NCBI RefSeq assembly: GCF_036324505.1
Contig: NC_086357.1
Coordinates: forward strand, 19,718,793 to 19,782,792
Direction of reading: 5' to 3'
Origin: Eleginops maclovinus
Lineage: Eukaryota; Chordata; Actinopteri; Perciformes; Eleginopidae
Length of the DNA stretch: 64,000 nt
Part shown: positions 40,226-52,700 of the stretch, in pieces
How positions within the stretch are numbered: the first letter of the stretch is position 1
Layout of the letters: each line of letters starts with the position of its first letter
Translations under genes and position numbers: made by a program
The notes under the pieces: generated by a model
Told to the model about the DNA's origin: nothing
The model's database searches: none
What the model saw: the letters and a program-made list of their open reading frames with translations, nothing else

Positions 40226-43023
40226 TTCTTAGTATCTTAGATGTAGTGTCATACCTAAAAAAAGATGTTTAACGGTAACATTCCCATCATCAGCTGCACT
40301 TTCTTATTTCTTCATAGTTGAAAACATCAGAAAATAGATTCACTTTTAAACCTAGTTTTCTAGTGGTGCCATGGTACATAGAATGAGACACATGCAGACA
40401 CAACAACCCTTTGTAGAGTTTAATTTAACTAGCAAATGTCAGCATTGGAAAAGAATTGTGCACAAACCAAAGATGCTTCAGCATTAAAGTAAGCTGACCT
40501 TATCAGTGAGTTCACGTAATAATTTATCCAAAACCCCTGAATCTGTTATAATATGCTGTATTTTGTTTTCCTCTTCACCTATGTCTTAACTCTGAGTTAA
40601 AGTACTGTTTTGTAGCATAAAGCAAAATCAGATCCGAATAGAAGTAAACATATAACTTAAAACCACCATAAAATACCCAATTATTGACAGTCAGGGGGCT
40701 TCACTTCCCCCTGACTGTAATTACATGATACAATTACATAATCCTGATGAGCTTGTGGGCAGCCGCTGTGCAGGTCGTGGGCACATGTTGATTAGCGGCC
40801 ACACACCTGTGGCTTTGCCTGACGCTGTGTCCGTCCAACAAACAGACTGCGGGCCATAAGGTGACTCCAGAGCAGCGGTCCCTGTCACCCATTAGGGAGA
40901 CGGTCTCCATGACGACCTGGCTGAACAGCTCGCTCGTGACCTTTTGTAGACATGGTTGTAATTACATTAAATTACACTGCATCTTATAATGTCTGCTTTC
41001 ATGAGTCATTACCCATGAGGCTGCTGTGTTTCAAATTTCATCCAGCAGGCCTGCTGTGAGGATCCACACGCAAACACACTTTCACAGCTGGTTCATGCTC
41101 TGACAGCGTGGACATGTTAAATACCTTTATTCAGGGTCAAATACGTCTAACAGACACGTTTAGTAGTTTCACCAGGAGAAACACTTTTATTTTTCTTTTC
41201 TTTTTCAGTTATTGATCTTGCTCTCACAAGTAATTAAGGGCCTTTTCTTCTGACACACAGTGTGTGTCAGTGAAGGAAGAGGAGAAGGTTTGGATCTCAG
41301 GACGCTTTGTGTGAGCACACTCATGCACATTGCTGTGGACTGCCTGCATCTTTTCATCGTCACGCATCTTTCTGCTCTACCCACACATGTTCTCTCCGCG
41401 GCTTCTCTCTTCTCTCGGCCTTTATGTGATCATGTTGCTTGGTAACTGCAGAAGAATGATGAGAAGAGTAGGATGTGTTCGGGTGCCTCCTGTGTGATGT
41501 GATGTGTCTTCACATCAGTTGCGAATAATAAGATGTATTATGGCCAAAACATTGGCTGAGGGGAAGTTTACTGTGTGTTATTTCTGTTCAGATTTCAGGC
41601 TTGAAGGAGCAAAATTAATGATGTATAATTAGCTATGATCTCATCTCTTTTTGGATAAGCGTTGTTCAGGAGAGGAAAATTCAGTTTTTGCTAAAGATAC
41701 TAATGAATGTTCCTCTTTAAAAACATTTGTTGGGATGTTATTGAGCAAGGCACTTAATGTTTATGATCACAGCAGCACATTGTGGTGCTCTGATCTGAAT
41801 GACAGCTACAGTATAATGTGAGCCTTAATTACGCAAAATAATAACCTTAACCTGTCAAACAGAGAAGAAAAGAAACAGAAATATGACTAAATGTTCTTTA
41901 TGTTTGTGTCCCTTAAGTGTTTGGTTTATACATGTGAACTGTCACTGCAAAATCTTAGTACGTAAAGTCTCAAAGCTCCAGTTTCTGCAGCTGCTTTTTT
42001 GACAATTCATCAATATATGAGAGGACTCACCACTTGCGATTCAAGATTACATTTCAGTTGGAGTGTGAGTAAATGTTCAAACCAAGTCTAGGGTTATATT
42101 TCAATGTACTGTTGCCGGACTGCCAATACACCACCCTGTTATCTCACCATAAATCATAATTTGAGATCTTAAAATTGCTTGGGGAGGTACTTGTTCACAG
42201 CTCACATACTGAGTGGATGTGGGACAGGATATTAAATCATTGATTGTGGATTAATTAACAAGCACATGGATGATGAACCAGATCAATTAAACTTCACACA
42301 TACAGTAGCTTCCTCCATCCAATCAGCAAGTAAATCATGCAAAATCTACTTCTGCAATATTCAATGCCACAGCAATTAGTCTCAGTCTTCTGGAAAAAAA
42401 TCTGCTAAACATTTCGCTGATTGCTCGTCAACAAAAAAATGATTGGATACAAAAAACGCCTCTTTATTGTTTACCCAAACTGCAAAGATTTTCTCACTTT
42501 TGCAGAAAGTCATATCTGAGTCATTACAGCATCTTTAGAAAAAAGGTCACGGCACGGTTGCTAATGACAACCTGGGAGACTGCTGCTCTTCTGAAACCAT
42601 GCGAGTGTGTTTCTCTGCCTCATTTGTAGGGATCAGTCGCCCCCTGCTGTTTCTCACATTCTTTGACTACTGAATATGAGGTTTCCATGCCAACCAGAGA
42701 GGTGCATTTATCTTTTTCTTCTTTAATTGTTTTCAGAATAATTTAAGACATAAACACAAGATATCCGGTCAAAGGCTTTTGCACACTGTCAGCACATTGA
42801 CAGTCGACAACGAGTTAACATTAAGGCATTACATTAATTTAGTTGGCCATGTCGACAAAAAAAGATAAATCTTTACAGCCGTAACTGAAACGGCCTTCTT
42901 ATGAACTGATAATATACACCGTGTTTGGCTTGAGAAATGATTATGGGATGGAGAAAATTGTTTACATTCAGACTAAGGATTAATTTAGATATTTTTAAAT
43001 GTTAACATTTGTATCTGTACGTA
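40226..43023. other. Intergenic stretch between the two mobile elements
   Basis: I see no gene or exon. A short inverted pair, GTCAGGGGGCTTCACTTCCC then CCTGACTG, occurs near 40690-40720. Otherwise the sequence is unremarkable and AT-rich. Confidence 0.5.
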
Positions 43024-43220
43024 CAGTGGGGCAAAAAAGTATTTAGTCAGCCACCAATTGTGCAAGTTCTCCCATTAAAAAAGATGAGAGAGGCCTGTAA
43101 TTTTTATCATAGGTATACCTCAACTATGAGAGACAGAATGAGAAAAAAAATCCAGAAAATCACATTGTAGGATTTTAAAGAATTTATTTTCAAATTATTG
43201 TGGAAAATAAGTATTTGGTC
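43024..43220 (+). repeat. Left terminal inverted repeat of the Tc1-like element
   Basis: It reads CAGTGGGGCAAAAAAGTATT at the tip and AATAAGTATTTGGTC at the inner end. It is the inverse of 44428-44626 with scattered differences. Confidence 0.93.
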
Positions 43221-43237
43221 AATAACAAAAGTTCATC

Positions 43238-44260
43238 TCAATACTTTGTTATATACCCTTTGTTGGCAATGACAGAGGGCAAACGTTTTCTGTAAGTCTT
43301 CACAAGGTTTTCACACACTGTTGCTGGTATTTTGGCCCATTCCTCCATGCAGATCTCCTCTAAAGCAGTGATGTTTTGGGGCTGTCGCTGGGCAACACGG
43401 ACTTTCAACTCCCTCCAAAGATGTTCTATGGGGTTGAGATCTGGAGACTGGCTAGGCCACTCCAGGACCTTGAAATGCTTCTTACAAAGCCACTCCTTCG
43501 TTGCCCTGGTGGTGTGTTTGGGATCATTGTCATGCTGAAAGACCCAGCCACGCTTCATCTTCAGTGCCCTTGCTGATGGAAGGAGGTTTTCACTCAAAAT
43601 CTCACGATACATGGCCCCATTCATTCTTTCCTTTACACGGATCAGTCGTCCTGGTCCCTTTGCAGAAAAACAGCCCCAAAGCATGATGTTTCCACCCCCA
43701 TGCTTCACAGTAGGTATGGTGTTCTTTGGATGCAACTCTGCATTCTTTCTCCTCCAAACACGACGAGTTGAGTTTTTACCAAAAAGTTCTATTTTGGTTT
43801 CATCTGACCGTATGACATTCTCCCAATCCTCTTCTAAATCATCCAAATGCCCTCTAGCAAACTTCAGACGGGCCTGGACATGTACTGGCTTAAGCAGGGG
43901 GACACGTCTGGAACTGCAGGATTTAAGTCCCTGCAGGCGTAGTGGTTCACTGATAGTAGTCTCTGTTACTTTGGTCCCAGCTCTCTGCAGGTCATTCACT
44001 AGGTCCCCCCGTGTGGTTCTGGCATTTTTGCTCACCGTTCTTGTGATCATTTTGACACCACGGGGTGAGATCTTGCGTGGAGCCCCAGATCGAGGGAGAT
44101 TAGCAGTGGTCTTGTATGTCTTCCATTTTCTAATAATTGCTCCCACAGTTGATTTCTTCACACCAAGCTGCTTACCTATTGCAGATTCAGTTTTCCTAGC
44201 CTGGTGCAGGTCTACAATTTTGTCTCTGGTCTCCTTTGACAGCTCTTTGGTCTTGGCCAT
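43238..44260 (-). CDS. Tc1-family transposase, intact, 340 aa
   Basis: Cut-and-paste transposase that binds the element's inverted repeats and inserts at TA. The length of 340 residues is the family norm. The N-terminal half has the paired-like helix-turn-helix region ([33 protein letters not shown]) and a basic linker (LPRSGAPRK). The catalytic DD34E triad is complete: Asp153 in [11 protein letters not shown], Asp244 in [10 protein letters not shown] and Glu279 in [11 protein letters not shown], with 34 residues between the last two. The glycine-rich box is [19 protein letters not shown]. No stop or frameshift is present. Whether it is active cannot be told from sequence. Confidence 0.95.
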   Translation of the reverse strand: MAKTKELSKETRDKIVDLHQARKTESAIGKQLGVKKSTVGAIIRKWKTYKTTANLPRSGAPRKISPRGVKMITRTVSKNARTTRGDLVNDLQRAGTKVTETTISEPLRLQGLKSCSSRRVPLLKPVHVQARLKFARGHLDDLEEDWENVIRSDETKIELFGKNSTRRVWRRKNAELHPKNTIPTVKHGGGNIMLWGCFSAKGPGRLIRVKERMNGAMYREILSENLLPSARALKMKRGWVFQHDNDPKHTTRATKEWLCKKHFKVLEWPSQSPDLNPIEHLWRELKVRVAQRQPQNITALEEICMEEWAKIPATVCENLVKTYRKRLPSVIANKGYITKY

Positions 44261-44427
44261 AGTGGAGTTTGGAGTATGACTGTTTGAGGTTGTGGACAGG
44301 TGTCTTTTATACTGATAACGAGTTCAAAAAGGTGCCATTAATACAGGTAACGAGTGGAGGACAGAGGAGCCTATTAAAGAAGAAGTTACAGGTCTGTGAG
44401 AGCCAGAAATCTTGCTTGTTTGTAGGT

Positions 44428-44626
44428 GACCAAATACTTATTTTACCGAGGAATTTACCAATTAATTCATTAAAAATCCTACAATGTGATTTCCTGGAAT
44501 TTATTTTCTCATTTTGTCTCTCATAGTTGAGGTATACCTATGATAAAAATTACAGGCCTCTTTCATCTTTTTAAATGGGAGAACTTGCACAATTGGTGGC
44601 TGACTAAATACTTTTTTGCCCCACTG
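44428..44626 (-). repeat. Right terminal inverted repeat of the Tc1-like element
   Basis: It ends ACTTTTTTGCCCCACTG, followed by TA, and is the inverse of 43024-43220. Confidence 0.93.
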
Positions 44627-46465
44627 TATGTATGTGTGTGTATGTGTACTGATCAATTGTCCACTGCACAAATACATAGGTCCCTCACTGTATTGTCGTA
44701 AATGATACACAATGAACAAATCCTTTTAGTTTTCTCATACCTTTGTGTTCACACGGACAACACCCTTATAGTTGGAAGTCATGTTGAACGTTTTTGCTCT
44801 TGCTTACAACTTAGATTATACTTTTTTAAAGACTCAGGTTGTTCCGTAGGATCAGAGGATAGGGGGTTTTATTCTACCAGAATGTATAAGAGAGAGGAGT
44901 CAGGTATAGCATAAGGTATATCTCTCGGTACATTTACATTTTGAGCCTGCACGCCTGGTACAACACAAGAACAAGTTAGTATATGAGCATCTGTTCTCAG
45001 GCAAGCACAGAAAACACTGTCTGATCCATCCCATATCATTTCTAGCTTTCCCCCTCTGGCAGACGATAAAGAGAACCACAATGCAAACAACCGTTTTAGA
45101 AGCTCATTTGTGCCTCAGTTAACATTTAAAAACAACGTAGCTTCAAGCAGCATTGGTTTCCATAGATTCATGGTGGGATCTGAGTGATTGTGCAATAGCT
45201 TGATGATATGATGAGGGTTCTTGCAATATGAAACTGGTTCTTATCACTGAGTGTGTTGTATATGCAATATGTGTAACATGTGGTTCAGACAACTCACATT
45301 TTAAATGTTTAGCAGCAGCATATAGTTTGAGTTTGGCTTCCAGAATTAAATATTGTTACATAGAATATTGGGGAGTGATGATAACATCTTCTGTAAGTAA
45401 CTATACCCCGGGGCCTAAGGTGGATGCTGGGGTGGTGGAGGGGCAGAAAAGCAGCAGCAGCATTAGCAAGGCAGAAGGTGAGATGGCAAATTGTACAGCT
45501 TAAATAGCGTGCCGGATATACAAGAATGTGTGTGTGTGACGAGGGTAAGGCATGTCACATGTTTGGTGCTTGATGGTCGGGTTGACTGATTGGATGAACT
45601 TGCAGGCTTCGCTCCATTTGTGCTTTCATTTTGGTAGTTTTTAATAAACTGTGACTACTACTGAGGCAGCTATGTGATAAAACAATATGTGACTTCTGGT
45701 GTGTGCAGCATTTGAGTTTCAGATAAATTAACCTGAAGGAAAAATAAAGTTTGAGAGGTGTATTTCTGTTGTTACATTAGCTTCCAGCTTCTTCTGTAAT
45801 ACAAGAGCAATCTCAGGAATCATCTAATTGTAATATTTTATGAAAAAATACATCAAATCCTGTTTGATACAATAACAGCCACAGCAAGAATCATATTGGT
45901 TTTTCCATACATTTTTAATTCATACAGTGAGGGTGCTCATACATAATACTTTTTTTCTCTATAAAATATATTAACTTTCAGTTCCTGAAAGCAAAACTAG
46001 ATATAAATCATCAAGTTTCATCTGATAAGAAGCAACTTGTTTTTTTTTCAAGTGTCAACCAAGGCAATCCACTGTATCAGCAGTCAAAAATGCATTGCAG
46101 ATTTAAGAAATCACATTCTAACAAAGACATTTTTTTATTTTCTGTTTGGTAAAGCCACTATATTCTCCAACACTCGGCCAACAGTCCACCAACACAAAAG
46201 ACAATGATCATTTGGGTTATTCTAAAGTAGCAAACACTGTTCAAATACTGAAGCCACAAAAAGAGTTTTAATGTGAGAGGAAAACCGAGACGCAGAGTGA
46301 AGAGGGAAGTGTTTCAACAGGGGCTGATGCTTTATGATGTCTGTCACACATTTTTCTCCCTGGCCCTCCCCTTCTTCGTGTCCTTTGTTTCCTCGTTGGA
46401 TTAAATGCTCCATAGTTGTCATGACAACACTTTGGCCAGACAGCGGCGGGTGAATTTTCCGGGAA
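44627..46465. other. Intergenic stretch and carmil3 3' UTR
   Basis: I recognise no coding exon. The part nearest 46465 should be the carmil3 3' UTR, since its stop codon is at 46468-46466 on the minus strand. Confidence 0.5.
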
Positions 46466-46692
46466 TCACAAGAGCTCGCTGTGACCCGAGGCTGAGTCGA
46501 AGCCGTCTGTGAAATAGGAAAAAAAAGTGATCATTGGCAGGGAGTCTTATCAAAAAATATAAGAGCAAATAAATCTGTTAAATGATCATTGTTTTTTATA
46601 TTTCATTTAGACTGTAAATATTTAATATTTAACGATCACAATCCGCAGTAGCACATACCCTGGTGCTTTGACACTCACACTCTATGACATCT

Positions 46693-46728
<36 letters not shown>

Positions 46729-49700
46729 TAAAAACAGAGAGACGTGTACCAGACATGTCCAGTGACTTATTTCTGTTTTGGGGTAGTCTAGGTTTTTTCA
46801 CAGGGGGTTTGCGATTTGGGGGCTTCTCAACGTTATTAGGGCTTTCCCTGTCAGTGCCTGAGTTCAGTGAGGACAAAAAAAACACACAAATTAACAGTTA
46901 GATACAGACGCTTTACACACATATAAACATAAACTCTGTGTGTAGCAACCTGTTGGATAAATAAAAAAAGCATAAAGTGTGGAAAAGACAAATTGTACCT
47001 GCGTCACAAGACATGGCCTTTCTGTTTCTCTGTGGTTTCGCTGGTGCCTGAGGTCTTAATCCTTCATCACCTGAACAACACGTATGAAAAGGAAAACATG
47101 TTCGAAATCCTCTTACCAGCACTTCTAAAGCTCACTTATAAACTCGTGCTCTCTTCTTTCGTACAACTGAGAAACCACAAGAGTTACTTTTATGGTGCGT
47201 TATTTGCCAGACTATTTCTAGGCTAGGAGCGAAGGTATTCACTGTGCCGGTACAATAAGTAATGGAATGCACACTGTTAAGCCCCAACTTGCTATTTCCT
47301 CGTACTAATATGAACACAACTAAATTTAAAACTAATTCAAGTCGTTTGTGTATATTTTCAGTGGAGTTACCTTGACTTGCAGCTCGGTCTGGTAACCCGT
47401 GCAGAGGCTTGTGAGTAGGAGGTGGGACAGGAGGAGGAGGTAAGTTCCTCTCATTGGCTGAGTCTTTTGGAAATGTTACATACGACGACGTCTTTGGCTG
47501 TTTTCAAGATCAGAACAGAAACCATGAACAAATCAAATGAATTAAGACAAACAACCCTGAATGCGTTTCCCATATATTTCCATTAACTATTGATGGACAT
47601 TTTACACTAATCAAACCATGCATAGCTATAAATTACACACCTTTTCTGGGATCGGAGGTGGGTGACCCTCCGAGTCTCTTCTCTTTTGTCTCTCATTCTT
47701 TTCCATCTTTCCATACTCCTTCTCTACATCGCTTTCCTCCTCTGTACATACAATTGAAAAAGAAGTCTTTGTCACTACACTGTGAAATGTTTACACACTG
47801 AAGCAACCAATGCAGCTGAAAACTCTTCTAAAAAGCTCAAACTTCCTTTCTAACCTGAAGCACAAAAAGGAGGCAGACAGTGATGTACCTGGTAGAGTGT
47901 CTGCGCTCTCGAGGCGGTGTCTGGGTCTCAGTTTGGACAGTATAGGTTTGCTGCTCTGTGGCGGGGGATCGGGTTTAGATAAACAGGAAGCAGCTCGACT
48001 TCCTCCTCCGCTGCTCCTCCATCCCTCTGTGAGCCCTCCACCAGTGTCGGGACACATCTGTCTATCTCCCTGCATGTCCTGTTGATGCCAGTCTGGAGCT
48101 GCTGCCTCTGAGCTTTTCAGAGGATCCTTATCTTGTTTTGGCGAAGGCGTCCTGTCTGACGGGTACGGAGGCAGCGGCCTTTGAGCCAAATGAAGTGTCT
48201 GCACTTGTCTCTCTGTCTTTTTGCTTCCTTGTCTGCTCTCAGTCCCCTGGTTATCCATCTGTAAGTCTGTTGGCCGGTTCTCTGACCACAATCGGTCTAT
48301 CTGTCTTCCGCCCATCCACTGCCTCTCTATCTTTCTGTCAATCTGCCGCTGGGTGTGTCTGTCAACAGTCCATTGTCTGTCCATGTGTCTGCTCTCGGTC
48401 CAGTACCTGTCTGTTTGTCGGTCTATTGTCCTCGGCTCTCCGGGTGTTCGGTCTTGTGGCCTGCTATCAAACCGCTGTCTTTCTGCATGTTTCTCTGCTG
48501 GTTGGTCTCCTTGCCTGGCCTCTACCCACGGCTTGTCTGCGTGCAGTGTATCTGTCGCCCTGTGTTTGTCCTCCATCCAGTACTTTTCTGACTCTGATGG
48601 ATGTTCAAACACAGCATCCACTTCAGATTTCTGTAAAAACACAAGAAGAGGCAATGAAAAGATACTGTACTATAAAAGGAAAACTTAAAAAGAAAATAAA
48701 TTAATTTGGTGGATCACTCTGACTGTACCTCTCTGGGAGAAAAGAAGGGGTGTTTGCTACCTCCCATGCCCGGGTGAGGGATGCCCGGCACTGCTGGCGG
48801 ACTTAAAACTAGAGCATTTTTCCCCTGGTGATCACTTGGTTTCACATCAGCCCCTTCACCGGGAGATCCAGCTCTAGCAGAGGACCTCGGAGGCTGGAGG
48901 AGTGTGTATACATTCTCAGTGGCCGTCCTAAGAGTTGGAAAGACATTAGATGTTAAAAGAGGACAAAGATGTTAGCCTGCATTGAAATTGAATTTGTTGC
49001 TTATTTTTCCAGATAAAAAAACACACAATTACAAACTAAGTTGTGAGAGCAGCGTTATCACAAAATGTTTATTTTCCTGGAAGATATCAGCTGTTTTCCT
49101 ATCCTAATCTGTATTTGACATGCAGCGTGTGCGACTCTAATCGCTTTGCTGACTGTCGGATCATGAATCGGAGCCACCTGCTGTCATCTACATCTGTGCA
49201 CACACACTGGTATCAGCGCGCCTTCACTTTGACAGCTATCAGCCATTTCTCATCTCGAAAAAGATTTGAGGGAGATTTAGAGTGATATTTGGTGGAGTAT
49301 TAATGGAGTTAATTGCTGCTGACTGCTCTAATAAGAAAACATAAGAGACAAAGTGAAGATGGGCAGTAGAATATGGAAGGAATATGTGAATGTATTGTAA
49401 TCTAGTGAATGGGCATTGTGTTTTCTTATATTATATAGTTATATCTTATATTTAGAGTGATATATACAGTGTGTGGGTGTTGTGTTTGTGCACACACGAA
49501 CCCTGTGGGTGCTGTGGCCACAAAGTGACACCCGTCTGAATAAACCTCTGCTTCAGACTCCGGCCCCGGATTGGACAAAGTTTGGTTGCGGTTCTTGCGA
49601 AAACCGAAGATGGCCAGCATATTTCTCCTCTTTTTCCTCCTCAGCGAGTGCGCTTTGTGCAGAGAGGACAGCTGACTGAAAGAGGTGAGAGAGGTTCAAT

Positions 49701-52700
49701 GTCACACAGGCTGTCCGGTAATTTCTGAAAGGATGTCATTGAAGTCGTACAACTATCCTGGCTGGCTCTTTGTCCGCTTTCTTCTGGTACATCTACAATT
49801 TGAGTGTTGCTAGGCTACATGTCTTAATAACTCATCTAGAGTGCACTTTTTTTATCTCATAAATGCAATCATGTTACAGTAAAAGCACTGATTTAACATA
49901 ATGATCTGCTGTGAGGAAGGAAGCAATATTATTCTGGTAAATTGTGGCAGCTCTTCCAAAATTCAACTCAACCAAAATAAAGGCTTACTAAAGAGCTCCA
50001 TCTTTTCACTGATAGGCCACTTTGGTTCTTTGTGTTCTGGAACATTTATTTTAATTTTGATTCATTTGCATGATTGCTGTAGGACAAAATGTACATTAAC
50101 GAAGCAGGCCAATCACAAATGTAATAACGTCACCAACTGTCAGAGACAAACAACATCTTTTCAGTTGGTAAAAAAAAACACCTCTGCTTCCTGTCTCTGA
50201 GACCCCTTTGATCAACAACATCCAGACACAAGGCAACCAATCATGTCTTGTTAGCCAAATGCTCCAAACAGCCAGCTCCAGCTTCTTTAATCATCAAAGA
50301 GTGACTCAATTTATGTGATGATTGAACAAAGATGATGGACAGCAGATTCAATTGCTTCTGAATGTACCAACAGCCCTGAAGAGGTGCTAAACCGAAGCTG
50401 AACCTCACGATGGGAGAACTTCAAAGACAGACAACACACAGAGAAACACAACCTTCTTGCGTTACAAGACATAACAAAACCATAAGCCAATTAAAATAAA
50501 GCCTCAGAAGCTGTTTGATTGTGGGGCTTTTTTTTACAAACATAATGATAATTGAAATGTCATTCATTAAGATTTAATAAGGAACTGCAGAATTTAAGCA
50601 CGTTTTCAACGTTGGCTCACGTCACGTTTCATGACTTATTCTTTACTTAAAGGAATATCTGATCATTTCAATTCTAAATCTGGCCTGATACTGTATGATG
50701 GTTTGTATTAATTTAATGCCAGTTTTTGTTGATCGGTATGCCACTGAAGGCATCCGCCAAGGTTATAACTTTGTTACATTTTCTTTGAAACTACATCTTA
50801 CACCGCCACTTGCTTTTACTGTGGATATTTTCTTGGTTTGACACTGAGATAGTTGTCTCCCTTTTGTGATACACTCTTATTAAATAACCTTTTATATTGA
50901 TAGCTGAATCATTGTCTAATTATTGTCCAAAATTGCTGTAAACTATCTTTGGTAAAGATTTGAATTTAGCACACTACTTATTATTCCCAAAGCACATTTA
51001 TAATAATTTCCTGTCATTGATACAGCGAGTTCAATCACAGATGTCCTTTCATTCCAATACGATAGGAAAATAGTTCATTTGATTCCAAAGATTTGTTTTT
51101 GGAGCATATAACCAACAAGACGGATGATAAGTAATATTGTTTTTATTTCTGTATTTAGTGTAACAGATTGTGTCAGCAGCTCACTCTTGTATAAAACTCT
51201 TGTATCTGTTATGCAGTTAATGCTGACAGATCCATCACCAGGCAACAGTAACTTAAATATGATAAAATGCTCACTTTGAGGGATTACCTGCAGTATCTTT
51301 AGTAAGTATGTAGGCATTGTAAATACATTTTCAAAACTAAATAGAAAAATATCCTGCTAGAACTCAATCTAAAAACTTGGTATTGGCTTGGAGAACGGCA
51401 GTAACCCAAAGTAAATATGATTTGTAGTTAAAACATGTAAATTGAGGGGATGATCTGTAGGAATGAATAATAGTAAAGAATCTCTTACCTGTCAGGGAGC
51501 ACCCTTTTGGTATAGAAATCTGGGAGCCCGTCATCAAGGGGGCTTATTCCTCCATTTTCACTGCAGTGCTGTGCACACACAAACATAACAACACACCGCT
51601 TTTAGCGAGGTCAATTGACTAGCACTAGGCTTCATTGTGAATGTTCTGTATTGCAATAAAACAAATGGATTACACTGGCTTCAGTGAGATGAAATAATGC
51701 AATTGCAGCCATCCACTTTGTATAGATTACCTCAGACAAAGACAGGAGTCACTGCCAGCAGGCATGAACATTAGAAAATGGGGGAATTATGCGTAAACTG
51801 AATAGATAGATGGATAGATGAGTAGATAGATAGATATTTGACACAACTTTAGATATCAAAGGAGCAGAGATCCAACCCGCCTTACAGTATCAGCAGGGAT
51901 GTGCCCTCCTTTGTGTCTCCGCGGAGGCCTCGGTCTAACCCGTGTCACATGGTGGAGTGGCAGACCCTGTGTAGGCAGCTCTGACAAGCCCTCCCAGGAT
52001 GCCGAGCGGGATAGCGGGGAGGAGTATGATGGCACAGATGGGGGTGGAGAGGAGCTGGAGTCGTCACAGAGGCCTGATAGCAGGTGCAGAGATTAGATGT
52101 GAGGGCAAGCCACTGAGAAGGCAGACAAGACAAGAGGTGGGAATTGTTTCGGCTTCAAGACAATTTAAAACAATCTGCGAGTGCTCTGAGATTTACTGCT
52201 TCAGTCTGGTCTGGGGCCAGATTAAAAAAGACATTATAAGACTACTCAGAGGAAGTTACGGGAAAGGGGGAAAAAAGAGTCAACCGAGAAAAACACTAAT
52301 GGAGTCCTGAAAGAGAAAGGATGGGGTCAGAGCTGGACAGGAAAGAGGATATACAGCGGTACTCACTCAGCCTGGTGGAGACAGGTCGGATTCGTCTTGT
52401 TCTCGAGCTGCGCTTCTTAATGGCTATTGTATCCTGGGATGAAAAAAAGAAAAAAGGTTACAGAGAAGCTGAGGGGTAAGGCACAAAATCAAGAGTGAGT
52501 AAACATGTCAAGTAGCACTAATAATACAAGCCCTCCTTCAGGCCATCAGTGCTTTTGTCAGTGGAGTTAAACCACATTAATTCAATTTTAAAAACAAAGT
52601 GTCACGCAGAGCGGGAATTGAACACGTAAAAACACTCAATAAAAAGGAACAAACAAAGGTTGGTGAATAACAGTACAGACAGTCGATGCTATAAATAACT

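Larger units (their letters stand above)
43024..44626 (-). mobile_element. Complete Tc1-like DNA transposon (1603 bp) with TA duplication
   Basis: The element starts and ends with the inverted sequence CAGTGGGGCAAAAAAGTATT and is flanked by TA on both sides (43022-43023 and 44627-44628), the Tc1/mariner target. The inverted repeats reach about 197-199 bp inwards (43024-43220 and 44428-44626), far longer than in Tc1 itself, with a few mismatches. The interior carries a single intact transposase gene on the minus strand. Intact ends and frame suggest a young copy. Confidence 0.96.

Noticed and set aside
43611..44279. 222-residue plus-strand frame inside the Tc1 element
   Set aside because: It is the antisense shadow of the intact transposase and has no family resemblance of its own.
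49610..49675. Plus-strand mini-ORF of 21 residues with a hydrophobic, signal-peptide-like start in a carmil3 intron
   Set aside because: The Kozak context is good (AAG before ATGG), but the frame stops at once, no downstream exon could be matched, and hydrophobic runs of this length occur by chance.
51899..52310. Plus-strand frames over 51886-52073
   Set aside because: They are shadows of the minus-strand carmil3 exon encoding the capping-protein motif, which is in phase with its neighbours.
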